Notes: generated by a model from the letters alone, not told the origin. A stretch of 64,000 nt of DNA from Micromonospora tulbaghiae (GCF_900091605.1 NZ_FMCQ01000001.1:310001-374000); one strand, 5' to 3'. Counted from the first letter of the stretch, positions 35,825 through 44,090 are shown. Translations and numbers: made by a program.

Positions 35825-37036
35825 TTGCGTGCCCTTGTATCCGCGCGTCTAGGCGCGGACTTCACCAGACTGTGGACCGCTTCTGCGGTCTCCAACATCG
35901 GTGACGGTGTCACCATGGCCGCCGGCCCTCTGCTGGTGGCCTCCATCAGTGAGGATCCGGCCCTGATCGCCGGTGCCGTCTTCGTCCAACAACTGCCCTG
36001 GCTACTGTTCGCCCTGGTCAGCGGTGCTTACGTCGACCGGCTCGACCGGCGGCGGCTGGTCGTGGTGGTCAATCTGCTGCGCGCCGCGGCACTGGCCGGT
36101 CTGACGCTCACCGTCGCCACCGAGACGGTCACCGTGGCCGTCGTCTACGCGGTGCTGTTCCTGCTCGGCGCGGGTGAGACAGTCGCGGACACCGCGATGG
36201 GCGCCCTGCTTCCGGCGGTGGTCGCACCCGAGAGACTGCCCGCCGCCAACGCCCGGCTGTACGCGACGTTCACCGTCGGCAACCAGTTCGTCGCCAAGCC
36301 GCTGGGCGCGTGGTTGTTCGTCATCTCCGCCGCCATACCGTTCGGGCTCGACGCACTGACCTTTGCGGCTGCTGCGGCTCTGATCGCCGGCATCCGACCG
36401 GCGCCCGTACCGGAAGAACCCCGTCCGCGCGGCTCGCTGCGCGGCGAGATAGGCCGAGGTGTGCGCTGGCTGTGGCGGCACCGCCTGCTGCGGACGCTCG
36501 CCGTGAGCATGGGCTTGGGCAATGTCGCGTTCGGTGCCGCATTCGCGGTGTTCGTGCTCTACTGCCGGCAGCGACTGGGCCTGTCTGATGTCGGATACGG
36601 CTTCCTGCTGACCTCGTTCGCAGTCGGTGGCCTGTTCGGCACGACGGTCGCCACCAGGCTCACCCGGGCGTTGGGTGCCGGCACGGTGCTGCGTGCCGGC
36701 CTGGTCGTCGAGGTCGTCACACACGTGACCCTGGCCGTCACGACATCACCCTGGATCGCTGCCGCCGTCTTGATCACCTTTAGCGTCCACGCCATGGTCT
36801 GGGGCATCACCGCCGCGTCGGTCCGGCAGCGAATCGTGCCGGCCCACCTGCGCGGGCGGGTCGGCAGCGTGTTTGCGCTGCTCGACCTGGGCGGAGCGGC
36901 GCTCGGTGCGCTCCTCGGCGGGCTGCTGGCCGGGACCTGGCAGATCACCACACCGTTCTGGGTCGCCGCGGCGGCGATGGCGGTGATCGGCGGATTCGCC
37001 TGGCGGCCGTTGCGCGGCGCGACCCGGCTGACCTGA
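35825..37036 (+). CDS. MFS drug-type exporter
   Basis: The protein has 403 residues and about 12 membrane helices. Start is TTG 35825, chosen because CGAGGAG lies 6 bases upstream and homology begins at FTRLWTASAVSNIGDGVTMA. The loop 2-3 motif YVDRLDRRRLVV and the later VPAHLRGRVGSVF fit the enterobactin-exporter/macrolide-efflux branch of MFS. The leader peptide upstream supports a role in antibiotic resistance induced by a ribosome-acting drug. The substrate is unknown. Codon use is slightly less GC-extreme than neighbours (more TTG, AGA, ATA), hinting at later acquisition. Confidence 0.85.
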   Translation: MRALVSARLGADFTRLWTASAVSNIGDGVTMAAGPLLVASISEDPALIAGAVFVQQLPWLLFALVSGAYVDRLDRRRLVVVVNLLRAAALAGLTLTVATETVTVAVVYAVLFLLGAGETVADTAMGALLPAVVAPERLPAANARLYATFTVGNQFVAKPLGAWLFVISAAIPFGLDALTFAAAAALIAGIRPAPVPEEPRPRGSLRGEIGRGVRWLWRHRLLRTLAVSMGLGNVAFGAAFAVFVLYCRQRLGLSDVGYGFLLTSFAVGGLFGTTVATRLTRALGAGTVLRAGLVVEVVTHVTLAVTTSPWIAAAVLITFSVHAMVWGITAASVRQRIVPAHLRGRVGSVFALLDLGGAALGALLGGLLAGTWQITTPFWVAAAAMAVIGGFAWRPLRGATRLT

Positions 37037-37055
37037 CCGAGACGGGCTGCTCCAC

Positions 37056-37114
37056 TTGATCAAGGAGTTTGTGTCCGCGCCGGAGCCCGCGGAGGACACA
37101 AACTCCTTGATCAA
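37056..37114. repeat. Dispersed palindrome, copy A
   Basis: A perfect 21-bp inverted repeat (37056-37076 with 37094-37114) surrounds a 17-base spacer. The arm core ATCAAGGAGTTTGTGT recurs in the palindrome at 63743-63814 with a different spacer. It lies 20 bases after the MFS stop and may also end its transcript. Confidence 0.9.
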
Positions 37115-37208
37115 TGGGGAGGGCCGGGGTGGGGAGGGGATCGGGTACGGGGTCGGGTGGTCACCGGCGGCGCGGCCCGCGTGCCGCCGGTGCGGGCGCG
37201 TCGTGGGT

Positions 37209-37260
37209 GTTAACAAGGGGCCCTTCCTCTACCGGAGGCGTTAACAGGGGGCCTTTCCTT
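37209..37260. repeat. 31-bp tandem repeat (GTTAACA-GGGGCC family)
   Basis: Unit 1 (37209-37239) begins GTTAACAAGGGGCCCTTCCT. Unit 2 begins at 37240 with GTTAACAGGGGGCC and TTTCCTT and is truncated. I recall similar elements scattered between genes in Micromonosporaceae. No gene overlaps it. Confidence 0.75.
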
Positions 37261-37299
37261 GTGGTTGGGCGGGGTGGTGGGTTGGGCACATAGTGGGGC

Positions 37300-37677
37300 A
37301 TGAGCGGGAGCTGGGAACGGGAACTGGACGCGGCCGTGCGGGAACTCGACGACGCGGACACCCTCGCCTTCGGCGGGGTGGGACTGGCGGGGCAGATCCT
37401 GCCCGCGACCGAGGCGTACCGGACGCTGGAACAGGGATTGCGGGAGCACCCGGAGGCGGCCCGCAAGCGGATCGACAGGTTGCTCCGCAAGGGTTCGCCG
37501 GCCGGCCGGGCGTACGCGGCGACGCTGCTGGAGGCGGTCGACCCGGCCGCCGGGCGGGACGCCTGGGCGCGGCTGCGCGGCGACGACGGCGAGTTCACCA
37601 CGTTCTCCGGCTGCCTCATGGGTCGCGCCACGCTGGGCGGATACGCGGCCGACCGGCTCGCCGGCGGCGACCAGTAG
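37300..37677 (+). CDS. Protein of unknown function, 125 residues
   Basis: It is a soluble helical protein (WERELDAAVRELDDADTLAF, YRTLEQGLREHPEAARKRID, RLLRKGSPAGRAYAATLLEA). The alternation suggests a HEAT-like or short helical-repeat fold. No motif or catalytic residue is recognised. The ribosome-binding site before the ATG is weak (TGGGGC). It precedes the DUF4178 operon by 85 bases but need not belong to it. Confidence 0.55.
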   Translation: MSGSWERELDAAVRELDDADTLAFGGVGLAGQILPATEAYRTLEQGLREHPEAARKRIDRLLRKGSPAGRAYAATLLEAVDPAAGRDAWARLRGDDGEFTTFSGCLMGRATLGGYAADRLAGGDQ

Positions 37678-37762
37678 CTGACCGCACACTCAGCGAACAG
37701 GACTTCATCAGGCGTGCGTGCGGTTGTTACCGTTCCCGCCGAGCACGTTGGGGGAGGCGGTC

Positions 37763-38401
37763 GTGAACGGTTCGTTGGCGTACGTGGTAACCACGCTGGG
37801 GTGCCTGGTCGGGGTGGCCGGTGTGGTGATCGCCGTCATCGCGGTACGGAAGTCCCGGTCGGCGTCGGGCCCGAAGACGAAGGCGGCGCCGGGCGACCCG
37901 TTCCGGGACCGGGACGCCGACGCGCTGCGGGGTGACCCGCGCGCGCTCAAGCCCGGCGACATCGTCGAGATCCGCGCGGTGCCGTACACCGTGCGCGGCT
38001 CGGTGCACCTGGTCGAGGGCGGCTGGAGCTGGGCGGAGCACCTGCTCGACGACGCGGGCGGGGTGAAGCGCTGGCTCTCCGTCGAGACCGACCCGGACCT
38101 GGAGATGGTGCTCTGGACCAGCGAGCCGGGGGCCACCGTCACGCCGGGCGCCCCGACGCTGGAGATCGCCGGCCGCCGCTACAACTGGGACGAGTCGGGC
38201 CAGGCCCGGTACACCGCCACCGAGGGCACCGGCCTCGACCCGCACGGCACCATGCGCTACTACGACTACCAGGCGCCCGGCGGTGCACGGCTGTCGTTCG
38301 AGGCGTACGGAGAGGCCGGCTGGGAGGTGAACCTCGGCGAGGAGCTGCGCCGCGCCGAGGTGATGATCTACCCGCAGGGCGGCCCGGAGACGGTGCGCTG
38401 A
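37763..38401 (+). CDS. DUF4178 membrane-anchored protein
   Basis: The protein has 212 residues from GTG 37763, with GGGGGAGG 5 bases upstream. One N-terminal helix (TLGCLVGVAGVVIAVIAV) is followed by a beta-rich DUF4178 domain: ALKPGDIVEIRAVPYTVRGS, GWSWAEHLLDDAGGVKRWLS, DPDLEMVLW and YDYQAPGGARLSFE. It is the first gene of a six-gene operon whose order DUF4178-DUF2617-DUF4247-DUF350-SpeE matches Rv2597-Rv2601. Length is near that of Rv2597. Function is unknown. Related proteins elsewhere pair with DUF350 and polyamine-linked enzymes. Confidence 0.8.
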   Translation: MNGSLAYVVTTLGCLVGVAGVVIAVIAVRKSRSASGPKTKAAPGDPFRDRDADALRGDPRALKPGDIVEIRAVPYTVRGSVHLVEGGWSWAEHLLDDAGGVKRWLSVETDPDLEMVLWTSEPGATVTPGAPTLEIAGRRYNWDESGQARYTATEGTGLDPHGTMRYYDYQAPGGARLSFEAYGEAGWEVNLGEELRRAEVMIYPQGGPETVR

Positions 38402-38402
38402 C

Positions 38403-38897
38403 GTGCTCGTCTGTCTGGACGCGCCCTACGTCGACACCAGCGCCGCCGATCTGAGCCTGGCCCTCGGCGGCCCGGAGCTGCCGGCGCTGGCCGTACGCGA
38501 CATCGACCTGCCCGGGCTGCCCCGGCTGCGGCTGCGCCTGCTCGGCGCCTCCCACCAGGTCGTGCTCGGCACGCTCACCGAGACGGTCGCCTGCCTGCCC
38601 GGCCGCCCGCCGCACCTGCCCGGCACGCTGCACGACGAGACGGCCGGCTACCGGTTCCTCGCCACGGTGCTCCGGCCGGAGGGCGACGGCCTGCGTACCC
38701 GGGTCGCGGCGCTGCGCGCCGAACTGGCGGGCGACCCGTACGCGCTGATCGGGGTCTTCCCCGGCGACGAGGACGCGGTCACCGCGCTCTCCGTCCGGCC
38801 CGGCCCGCCGGACGGCGTGCTCGCCTGGCGCACCTGGCACGCCTACCCGCAGACCAACGAGCTGGTCCTGACCGAGACGGTGGTGGAGGAGCTGTGA
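38403..38897 (+). CDS. DUF2617 protein
   Basis: The protein has 164 residues from GTG 38403, one base after the previous stop. It begins MLVCLDAPYVDTSAADLSLA and includes RLRLLGASHQVVLGTLTETV, CLPGRPPHLPGTLHD and the C-terminal LAWRTWHAYPQTNELVLTET. I match it to DUF2617 (Rv2598, also 164 residues). It is soluble. The family has no known function and occurs almost only in this operon context. Confidence 0.8.
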   Translation: MLVCLDAPYVDTSAADLSLALGGPELPALAVRDIDLPGLPRLRLRLLGASHQVVLGTLTETVACLPGRPPHLPGTLHDETAGYRFLATVLRPEGDGLRTRVAALRAELAGDPYALIGVFPGDEDAVTALSVRPGPPDGVLAWRTWHAYPQTNELVLTETVVEEL

Positions 38898-39319
38898 CGT
38901 ACCGACGGTGGTTCGTGGTGGGCGTGGCGGTCGCCGTCATCGGCGCGCTCATCGCCGCGTTCACGATCTTCTACGGCAACTTCTCGCCCCGGGGCTACGT
39001 GGAGGACAACTACTCCCGCGCCTCCGGGCGGGACATCGGCTCGAACGCGATCGCGTACACCTCGAACAAGGCGCCGAGCGAGGTGTCCAAGCAGATCACC
39101 GACGCCTGGAAGCCGGCCGACCAGTACGTCGACGGCAGCGGCGTCTACCTGCGCTACGACGACGACTCGGTGGTCATCCTCCCGCTCGCCGTCGGCTCGG
39201 TGATCCTGCTGGAGAGGATGACCACCGCCTACCCCCGGTACCACAGCGTCGTCGGCAACAGCTGGGGCTGGGGCCGAGGCAGCACGGTCCGGGGCGGCGG
39301 CCCCGGTTCCGGCAAGTAG
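38894..39319 (+). CDS. DUF4247 membrane-anchored protein
   Basis: The protein has 141 residues. The GTG start overlaps the DUF2617 stop by 4 bases. An N-terminal helix (FVVGVAVAVIGALIAAFTIF) is followed by an extracytoplasmic domain: SPRGYVEDNYSRASGRDIGS, AWKPADQYVDGSGVYLRYDD and DDSVVILPLAVGSVILLERM. The tail is Gly/Arg-rich. It fits DUF4247 (Rv2599, 143 residues). Likely part of a membrane complex with the DUF4178 and DUF350 proteins. Confidence 0.8.
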   Translation: MTYRRWFVVGVAVAVIGALIAAFTIFYGNFSPRGYVEDNYSRASGRDIGSNAIAYTSNKAPSEVSKQITDAWKPADQYVDGSGVYLRYDDDSVVILPLAVGSVILLERMTTAYPRYHSVVGNSWGWGRGSTVRGGGPGSGK

Positions 39320-39350
39320 CCCCTCCGACCCCCTCACCCTGGAGTCTCCT

Positions 39351-39773
39351 GTGCAGCATCTCGTCACCGACCTGCTGGTCACCCTCGCCTACGGCGCGGT
39401 CGGCGTCGTCCTGATGGCGATCGGCTACGTCCTGGTCGACCTGGCCACCCCCGGCAAGCTCCACGAGCTGATCTGGACCGAGCGCAACCGCAACGCGGCG
39501 CTGCTGCTCTCGTCGAACCTGCTCGGGGTCGGCACGATCGTGGTCGCCGCGATCGTGGCCAGCGACGACGACTTCACGCTGGGGCTGGTCGGCGCCGCCG
39601 CGTACGGCATCCTCGGTCTGGTGATCATGGCGGCGGCGTTCGTGCTGCTCGACGTGGCCACCCCGGGCAAGCTCGGTGAGCTGCTGGTGGACCCGGAGCC
39701 GCACCCGGCGGTGTGGGTCTCCGCCACCGTGCACCTCGCCACCGGCGCGATCATCGCGGCCGCGATCATCTGA
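39351..39773 (+). CDS. DUF350 membrane protein (YjfL type)
   Basis: The protein has 140 residues from GTG 39351 and four membrane helices in two similar halves. The motif YVLVDLATPGKLHELIW in the first half and FVLLDVATPGKLGELLV in the second are the DUF350 internal repeats. It corresponds to Rv2600 and to E. coli YjfL, which sits in an operon with a glutathionylspermidine-synthetase-like ATP-grasp gene. Transport or membrane-sensing function is plausible but unknown. Its stop overlaps the next ATG (TGATG). Confidence 0.85.
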   Translation: MQHLVTDLLVTLAYGAVGVVLMAIGYVLVDLATPGKLHELIWTERNRNAALLLSSNLLGVGTIVVAAIVASDDDFTLGLVGAAAYGILGLVIMAAAFVLLDVATPGKLGELLVDPEPHPAVWVSATVHLATGAIIAAAII

Positions 39774-40546
39774 TGAGCGGCAGGCCCGCACAGCAGTCGG
39801 CGGGGAAGGACAAGCGCACGCAGACGGTGATCTGGTCCGTGGTCGTGGGGGTCGTGGTCGTCGTCTGCGTCATCGGCGCGTTCGGCGGCGACTCGGACAC
39901 CTCCGTCCCCGCGCCGGCGACCGACGAGCGCTCCGGCACCGTGCCGATCCTCCGGGCCGCCACCGACAGCCAGGGCATCTGCTACGGCTGGGAACTGCTC
40001 GACGTGTACGACGAGGTGAGCGTCGGCTCCAACCTCGGCGACGGCACCACAGTCGTCGACGCTCCCGGGTGCACGCGCTGGCTCGCGGTCTCCGCGAACG
40101 TCAGGTACACCTCGTCGAGCAGCGAGTCGGAGGACTCCGCCACGATCCGGATCAAGGGCTCGGACGACATCGAGTTCGCCGACCTCGCCGCGATCGAGAC
40201 CCGGCTGGGCCGGTTCGGGCTGGACGAGGAGGCGTTCGTCGACGACCCGGGCTGGGCCGTCACCCGGGCCGCCACGATCCTGCCGCTGCTCGCCGCCGAG
40301 CGCGGGCTCGCCGAGCCGGCCGCGACACCCACCGCCGCGCCGTCGGCAGCCGCCGCCCCGCTGCCGGACGCCGGCAACGACTTCTGGCGGGACCGCTGGA
40401 TCTACGTGCTCAGCTCGGTCGGCCTGTTCCTGCTCGCCGCGCTGTTCCTCGCCGTGGGCGTGCGACAGCGCCGCAACCACCGGGTACGGGTGCCCGCGCA
40501 GCGCGCCGGGGCGGGAGCCGCCGGACGTACCCGGAGCAGACAGTGA
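39773..40546 (+). CDS. Two-helix membrane protein of unknown function
   Basis: The protein has 257 residues. The N-terminal helix (VIWSVVVGVVVVVCVIGAFG) and a C-terminal helix (VLSSVGLFLLAALFLAVGV) frame an extracytoplasmic domain with GICYGWELLDVYDEVSVGSN and VVDAPGCTRWLAVSANVRYT, whose two cysteines may pair. A basic tail follows. It is inserted between DUF350 and the SpeE-like gene and overlaps both, so it clearly belongs to the operon. I do not recall an equivalent at this place in the mycobacterial operon. No family recognised. Confidence 0.6.
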   Translation: MSGRPAQQSAGKDKRTQTVIWSVVVGVVVVVCVIGAFGGDSDTSVPAPATDERSGTVPILRAATDSQGICYGWELLDVYDEVSVGSNLGDGTTVVDAPGCTRWLAVSANVRYTSSSSESEDSATIRIKGSDDIEFADLAAIETRLGRFGLDEEAFVDDPGWAVTRAATILPLLAAERGLAEPAATPTAAPSAAAAPLPDAGNDFWRDRWIYVLSSVGLFLLAALFLAVGVRQRRNHRVRVPAQRAGAGAAGRTRSRQ

Positions 40547-42111
40547 CCGCCGATGTGGCCGCACGGCCGCGGTGGCGCCTGGCCCGCGCGGCGGTCCTGC
40601 TCGCGGTCTTCGTGTGCGCGGCCTGCGGCCTGGTGTACGAGCTGGCGCTGGTCGCGCTCGGCAGCTACCTGATCGGTGACACGGTCGGTCAGGCGTCGAT
40701 CGTGCTCGGCGTGATGGTCTTCGCGATGGGCGTCGGCGCGCTGGTGGCGAAGCCGTTGCAGTCCCGGGCGGTGGTCTCGTTCGCGGTGATCGAGCTGACG
40801 CTGGCGCTGCTCGGCGGCCTCTCCGTGCTCGGCCTCTACGCCGCGTTCGCCTGGCTCGACCTGTACGGCCCGGCGCTCGTCGGCACCGCGTTCGTGCTCG
40901 GCCTGCTGATCGGCGCGGAGATCCCGCTGCTCATGGTGATGCTGCAACGCATCCGGGAGCAGTCCGCGGGCAGCGCGGTGGCCGACCTGTTCGCCGCCGA
41001 CTACGTGGGCGCGCTGCTCGGCGGGCTGGCCTTCCCGTTCCTGCTGATCCCGGTCTTCGGCCAGCTCAAGGGCGCGCTCGTGGTCGGCGCGGTGAACGCC
41101 GTCGCCGGGGTCGTGCTCGTCTTCACCGTGTTCCGCGCCGACCTCAGCCGGCGGGCGCGGGCCGGTGTGGGCGCCGGCGCCGTCGTGGTCGGCCTGCTTC
41201 TCGGGTACGCCTGGGTGACCGCCCACGACTTCGAGGTGACCACCCGCCAGCAGCTCTACCGCGATCCGGTGGTGCACGCCGAGCGCAGCCGCTACCAGGA
41301 GATCGTGCTGACCCGCTCGGTGCGCGAGCCCGGCCACTCCGCCACCGACCTGCGGCTGTTCCTCAACGGGGACCTCCAGTTCAGCTCGATCGACGAGTAC
41401 CGCTACCACGAGGCGCTCGTGCACCCGGCGATGCGCGGGGCGCACGGCGACGTGCTGGTGCTCGGCGCCGGGGACGGGCTGGCCGCGCGGGAGATCCTCA
41501 AGTACCCGGACGTTCGCTCGGTGACGCTCGTCGACCTCGACCCGGCCGTGGTAGAGCTGGCCCGCCGCGAGCCGCAGCTGCGCGAGCTGAACCGGGAGTC
41601 GCTCACCGACCCCCGGGTACGGGTGCTCAACCTGGACGCGTTCGCCTGGCTGCGTACCGCCACGGACCGCTTCGACGTGGTGATCGCCGACCTGCCCGAC
41701 CCGGACGAGACGGCCACCGCGAAGCTTTACACGATCGAGTTCTACACACTGATCCGGCCGGTGCTGGCCCCCGGCGGGCGGCTCGTCGTGCAGTCCGGGT
41801 CGCCCTACTTCGCGCCCCGGTCGTACTGGTCGATCGAGCGGTCGGTCCGCGAGGCGGGCTTCACCACCGTGCCGTACCACGTCGACGTGCCGAGCTTCGG
41901 CGACTGGGGATTCGTGCTCGCCGCGCCGGGTGACGTCGCGCCCGAACTGGCGCTGCCGGACGATCCGCCGCCGCTGCGGTTCCTCACCCCGGCGGTGCTG
42001 GCCGCCGCCGGCACGTTCCCCGCCGATCGGGCCCGGATCGACGTGCCGGCCTCCACGCTGTTGCGGCCGAGGGTGCTGGACTACGCCCGCGAGGAGTGGC
42101 GCGGCTACTAG
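40543..42111 (+). CDS. Membrane-embedded spermidine-synthase-like protein
   Basis: The protein has 522 residues. GTG 40543 overlaps the previous stop. Residues about 12-220 contain around seven helices, then a spermidine-synthase fold: LFLNGDLQFSSIDEYRYHEA, VLVLGAGDGLAAREILKYPD near 304, VTLVDLDPAVVELAR, and VVIADLPDPDETATAKLYT near 380, which keeps the catalytic Asp. It matches Rv2601 (SpeE) in size and layout. It should bind an aminopropyl donor such as decarboxylated SAM. The acceptor is unknown. No speD or other polyamine gene is here, so a non-spermidine product is possible. Confidence 0.85.
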   Translation: MTADVAARPRWRLARAAVLLAVFVCAACGLVYELALVALGSYLIGDTVGQASIVLGVMVFAMGVGALVAKPLQSRAVVSFAVIELTLALLGGLSVLGLYAAFAWLDLYGPALVGTAFVLGLLIGAEIPLLMVMLQRIREQSAGSAVADLFAADYVGALLGGLAFPFLLIPVFGQLKGALVVGAVNAVAGVVLVFTVFRADLSRRARAGVGAGAVVVGLLLGYAWVTAHDFEVTTRQQLYRDPVVHAERSRYQEIVLTRSVREPGHSATDLRLFLNGDLQFSSIDEYRYHEALVHPAMRGAHGDVLVLGAGDGLAAREILKYPDVRSVTLVDLDPAVVELARREPQLRELNRESLTDPRVRVLNLDAFAWLRTATDRFDVVIADLPDPDETATAKLYTIEFYTLIRPVLAPGGRLVVQSGSPYFAPRSYWSIERSVREAGFTTVPYHVDVPSFGDWGFVLAAPGDVAPELALPDDPPPLRFLTPAVLAAAGTFPADRARIDVPASTLLRPRVLDYAREEWRGY

Positions 42112-42121
42112 GTTTCGGGAC

Positions 42122-43174
42122 ATGCCACCCGAATCGCCGCGCCACCGACCGGGCATCGGCTGGCTGGTCCGCCGGCTGCCGACCCGGGCGGTCGAGGCGG
42201 CCTCCTACCTCCAGGCGTTCGTGCTCTCCGGCGTGGTCACCGTGCTGGCCGTACGGGCGTACCTGAAGGCCACCGACTATCCGCAGCTCGGTGGCGGCGG
42301 GCTGCACATCGCACACGTCCTCTGGGGCGGCCTGCTGCTCGCCGTCGGCCTGGGCATCCCGCTCGTCTTCCTCGGCGGCGGCGCCCGTACCGGCGGTGCC
42401 GTAGTCGGCGGCATCGGCTTCGGGCTGTTCATCGACGAGGTGGGCAAGTTCGTCACCACCGGCACCGACTACTTCTACGCCCCCGCCGCCGCCATCATCT
42501 ACGTGGCGTTCGCGCTGCTGGTCCTGCTCACCCAGGCGGTACGCGGACGCACCGGCCGGTCCCGGCTGACCCCGGCCGAGCGCACCGCGAACGCGCTGGA
42601 CATGGTGCTCAGCGGTCTGCCGGGCGGGCTCACCGATCGCCGCCGGATCGCCGTGCTGCGGCTCGTGCAGGGCACCGGACCGGCCACCGAGACGGCGATG
42701 GCGCATCTGCTGGACGCCGTGCCCCACCGGGAACCGCCGCCGGTGCCGCTCTGGCAGCTGGCGGCGGACCGCGCCCGGCGCCTCGCCGTCTGGGCGGCCG
42801 GACGCCGCTGGCTGGTCTGGCCGGTCGTGGTCTACCTGGTCGTCGAGCCGGTGCTGACAGTGGTGGCGGTGTTCGTCGACGGCGTGACCGGGAAGCTGGA
42901 CCAGGAACGGGAGTGGGGCGCGGTGCTCGGCGTCAGCGCCACCGCGCTGATCACCGCCGTGCTCGGTCTGTGGGCCGCCTGGCTGCTGCGCCGCAACCGG
43001 GCCGAGGCGTTCCGCCTGTTCAAGCTGGCGCTGCTCGTCGACCTGCTGTTCGGGCAGGTCTTCAACTTCACCGTGAACCAGTTCGGGGCGGTCTCCGCCG
43101 TCGCGCTCGATCTCGCGCTGCTCGGCGTGGTCACCGCCGAGCACCGTCGGTTGCGGCGCGCCGCCGAGAGGTAA
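42122..43174 (+). CDS. Multi-pass membrane protein of unknown function
   Basis: The protein has 350 residues and about eight helices. The first half carries YLQAFVLSGVVTVLAVRAYL, GGGLHIAHVLWGGLLLAVGL, GGIGFGLFIDEVGKFVTTG and TDYFYAPAAAIIYVAFALL. The pattern HIAH-LWGG and GFGLFIDEVGKF recalls a group of uncharacterised actinobacterial membrane proteins. A cytosolic segment (TPAERTANALDMVLSGLPGG) separates the two membrane bundles. It follows the SpeE-like gene by 10 bases and may be in the same transcript. Function is unknown. Confidence 0.65.
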   Translation: MPPESPRHRPGIGWLVRRLPTRAVEAASYLQAFVLSGVVTVLAVRAYLKATDYPQLGGGGLHIAHVLWGGLLLAVGLGIPLVFLGGGARTGGAVVGGIGFGLFIDEVGKFVTTGTDYFYAPAAAIIYVAFALLVLLTQAVRGRTGRSRLTPAERTANALDMVLSGLPGGLTDRRRIAVLRLVQGTGPATETAMAHLLDAVPHREPPPVPLWQLAADRARRLAVWAAGRRWLVWPVVVYLVVEPVLTVVAVFVDGVTGKLDQEREWGAVLGVSATALITAVLGLWAAWLLRRNRAEAFRLFKLALLVDLLFGQVFNFTVNQFGAVSAVALDLALLGVVTAEHRRLRRAAER

Positions 43175-43241
43175 GCCATTCGGGCGTGCTGAGCTGGTCG
43201 AAGATCGCTACGGTGGGCATCTGATCCAGGAAGGGAGAATC

Positions 43242-44018
43242 ATGGTCGATGCTCCGGGCACTCCGCCCCGTACGCGTCCCGGCGTGGTGACGCTCTCCAG
43301 TTGGCTGCTCATCCTCGTCGCCGCGATCCAGGTGCTGAACCTGATCGTGGCACTGGCCGTCGTCGGCAAGATCCGCGATGTTCTCGCCGACGCGTACGCG
43401 GGCACCTCGGCCGAGTCGGCCGCCGACATCGCGTACGCGTTCAGCATCATCACGGCGGTCGTGTCGCTGCTGATCGCGGCCGGGCTCGTCGTCCTCGCGC
43501 TGTTGAACAACCGGGGCAAGAACGGCTCCCGGATCACCACGTGGGTGCTGGGCGGCATCCTGTTCTGCTGCACCGGCGGCGGGCTGCTGACCGGTCTCAC
43601 CGGCGGCATGACGGGCGGTGGCAACACCACCGGTGACATGCCCAGCTCGGAGGAGATCCAGCGCCGGCTGGAGGACGCGCTGCCGTCCTGGTACACCCCG
43701 GTCAACCTGCTGCTGGGCCTGGTCGCGCTGCTCGCCCTGCTGGCCGCGCTGATCCTGCTGGCGCTGCCGCAGGCGAACGAGTTCTTCCGCAAGCCCAAGG
43801 CCGGCTGGGAGCCGCCGGTGCCCGGTGGCGCCTACCCGGCGTACCCGTCGCACCCGGGCCAGTCGGGCGACCCGTCGTACCCGTCGTACCCGCCGGCTCC
43901 CGGCACGCCGCCGTCGACCGGCGGTCAGCCGCCGTCCGCGCCGGGTGGCCAGCCGCCGTCCGCGCCCGGTGGTCAGCCGGGTGAGCGCCGCGACCCGGAG
44001 CCGCCATCCGGAAGTTGA
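43242..44018 (+). CDS. Four-helix membrane protein with Pro/Gly-rich tail
   Basis: The protein has 258 residues. Helices: [60 protein letters not shown] and [20 protein letters not shown]. An extracytoplasmic loop ([20 protein letters not shown]) lies before the fourth. The tail repeats [20 protein letters not shown]. It shares layout with the next gene (four helices, PSW-(Y/W)-(T/I)-PVN before helix 4), so the two are probably diverged paralogues. Function is unknown. Confidence 0.65.
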   Translation: MVDAPGTPPRTRPGVVTLSSWLLILVAAIQVLNLIVALAVVGKIRDVLADAYAGTSAESAADIAYAFSIITAVVSLLIAAGLVVLALLNNRGKNGSRITTWVLGGILFCCTGGGLLTGLTGGMTGGGNTTGDMPSSEEIQRRLEDALPSWYTPVNLLLGLVALLALLAALILLALPQANEFFRKPKAGWEPPVPGGAYPAYPSHPGQSGDPSYPSYPPAPGTPPSTGGQPPSAPGGQPPSAPGGQPGERRDPEPPSGS

Positions 44019-44042
44019 CGTCCGGATTGCAGCGACGCCGAC

Positions 44043-44086
44043 GATCCCTCCGAGTAGGTTGCAAGCCGACGCCTACCGGAGGGATC
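44043..44086 (+). promoter_or_regulatory. Hairpin overlapping the ribosome-binding site of the next gene
   Basis: GATCCCTCCG-A-GTAGG (44043-44058) pairs with CCTAC-CGGAGGGATC (44072-44086), a 15-bp stem with one bulge and a 13-base loop. The right arm contains GGAGGG, the ribosome-binding site of GTG 44091. It may restrict translation, or mark an operator on DNA. Confidence 0.5.
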
Positions 44087-44090
44087 AGTC

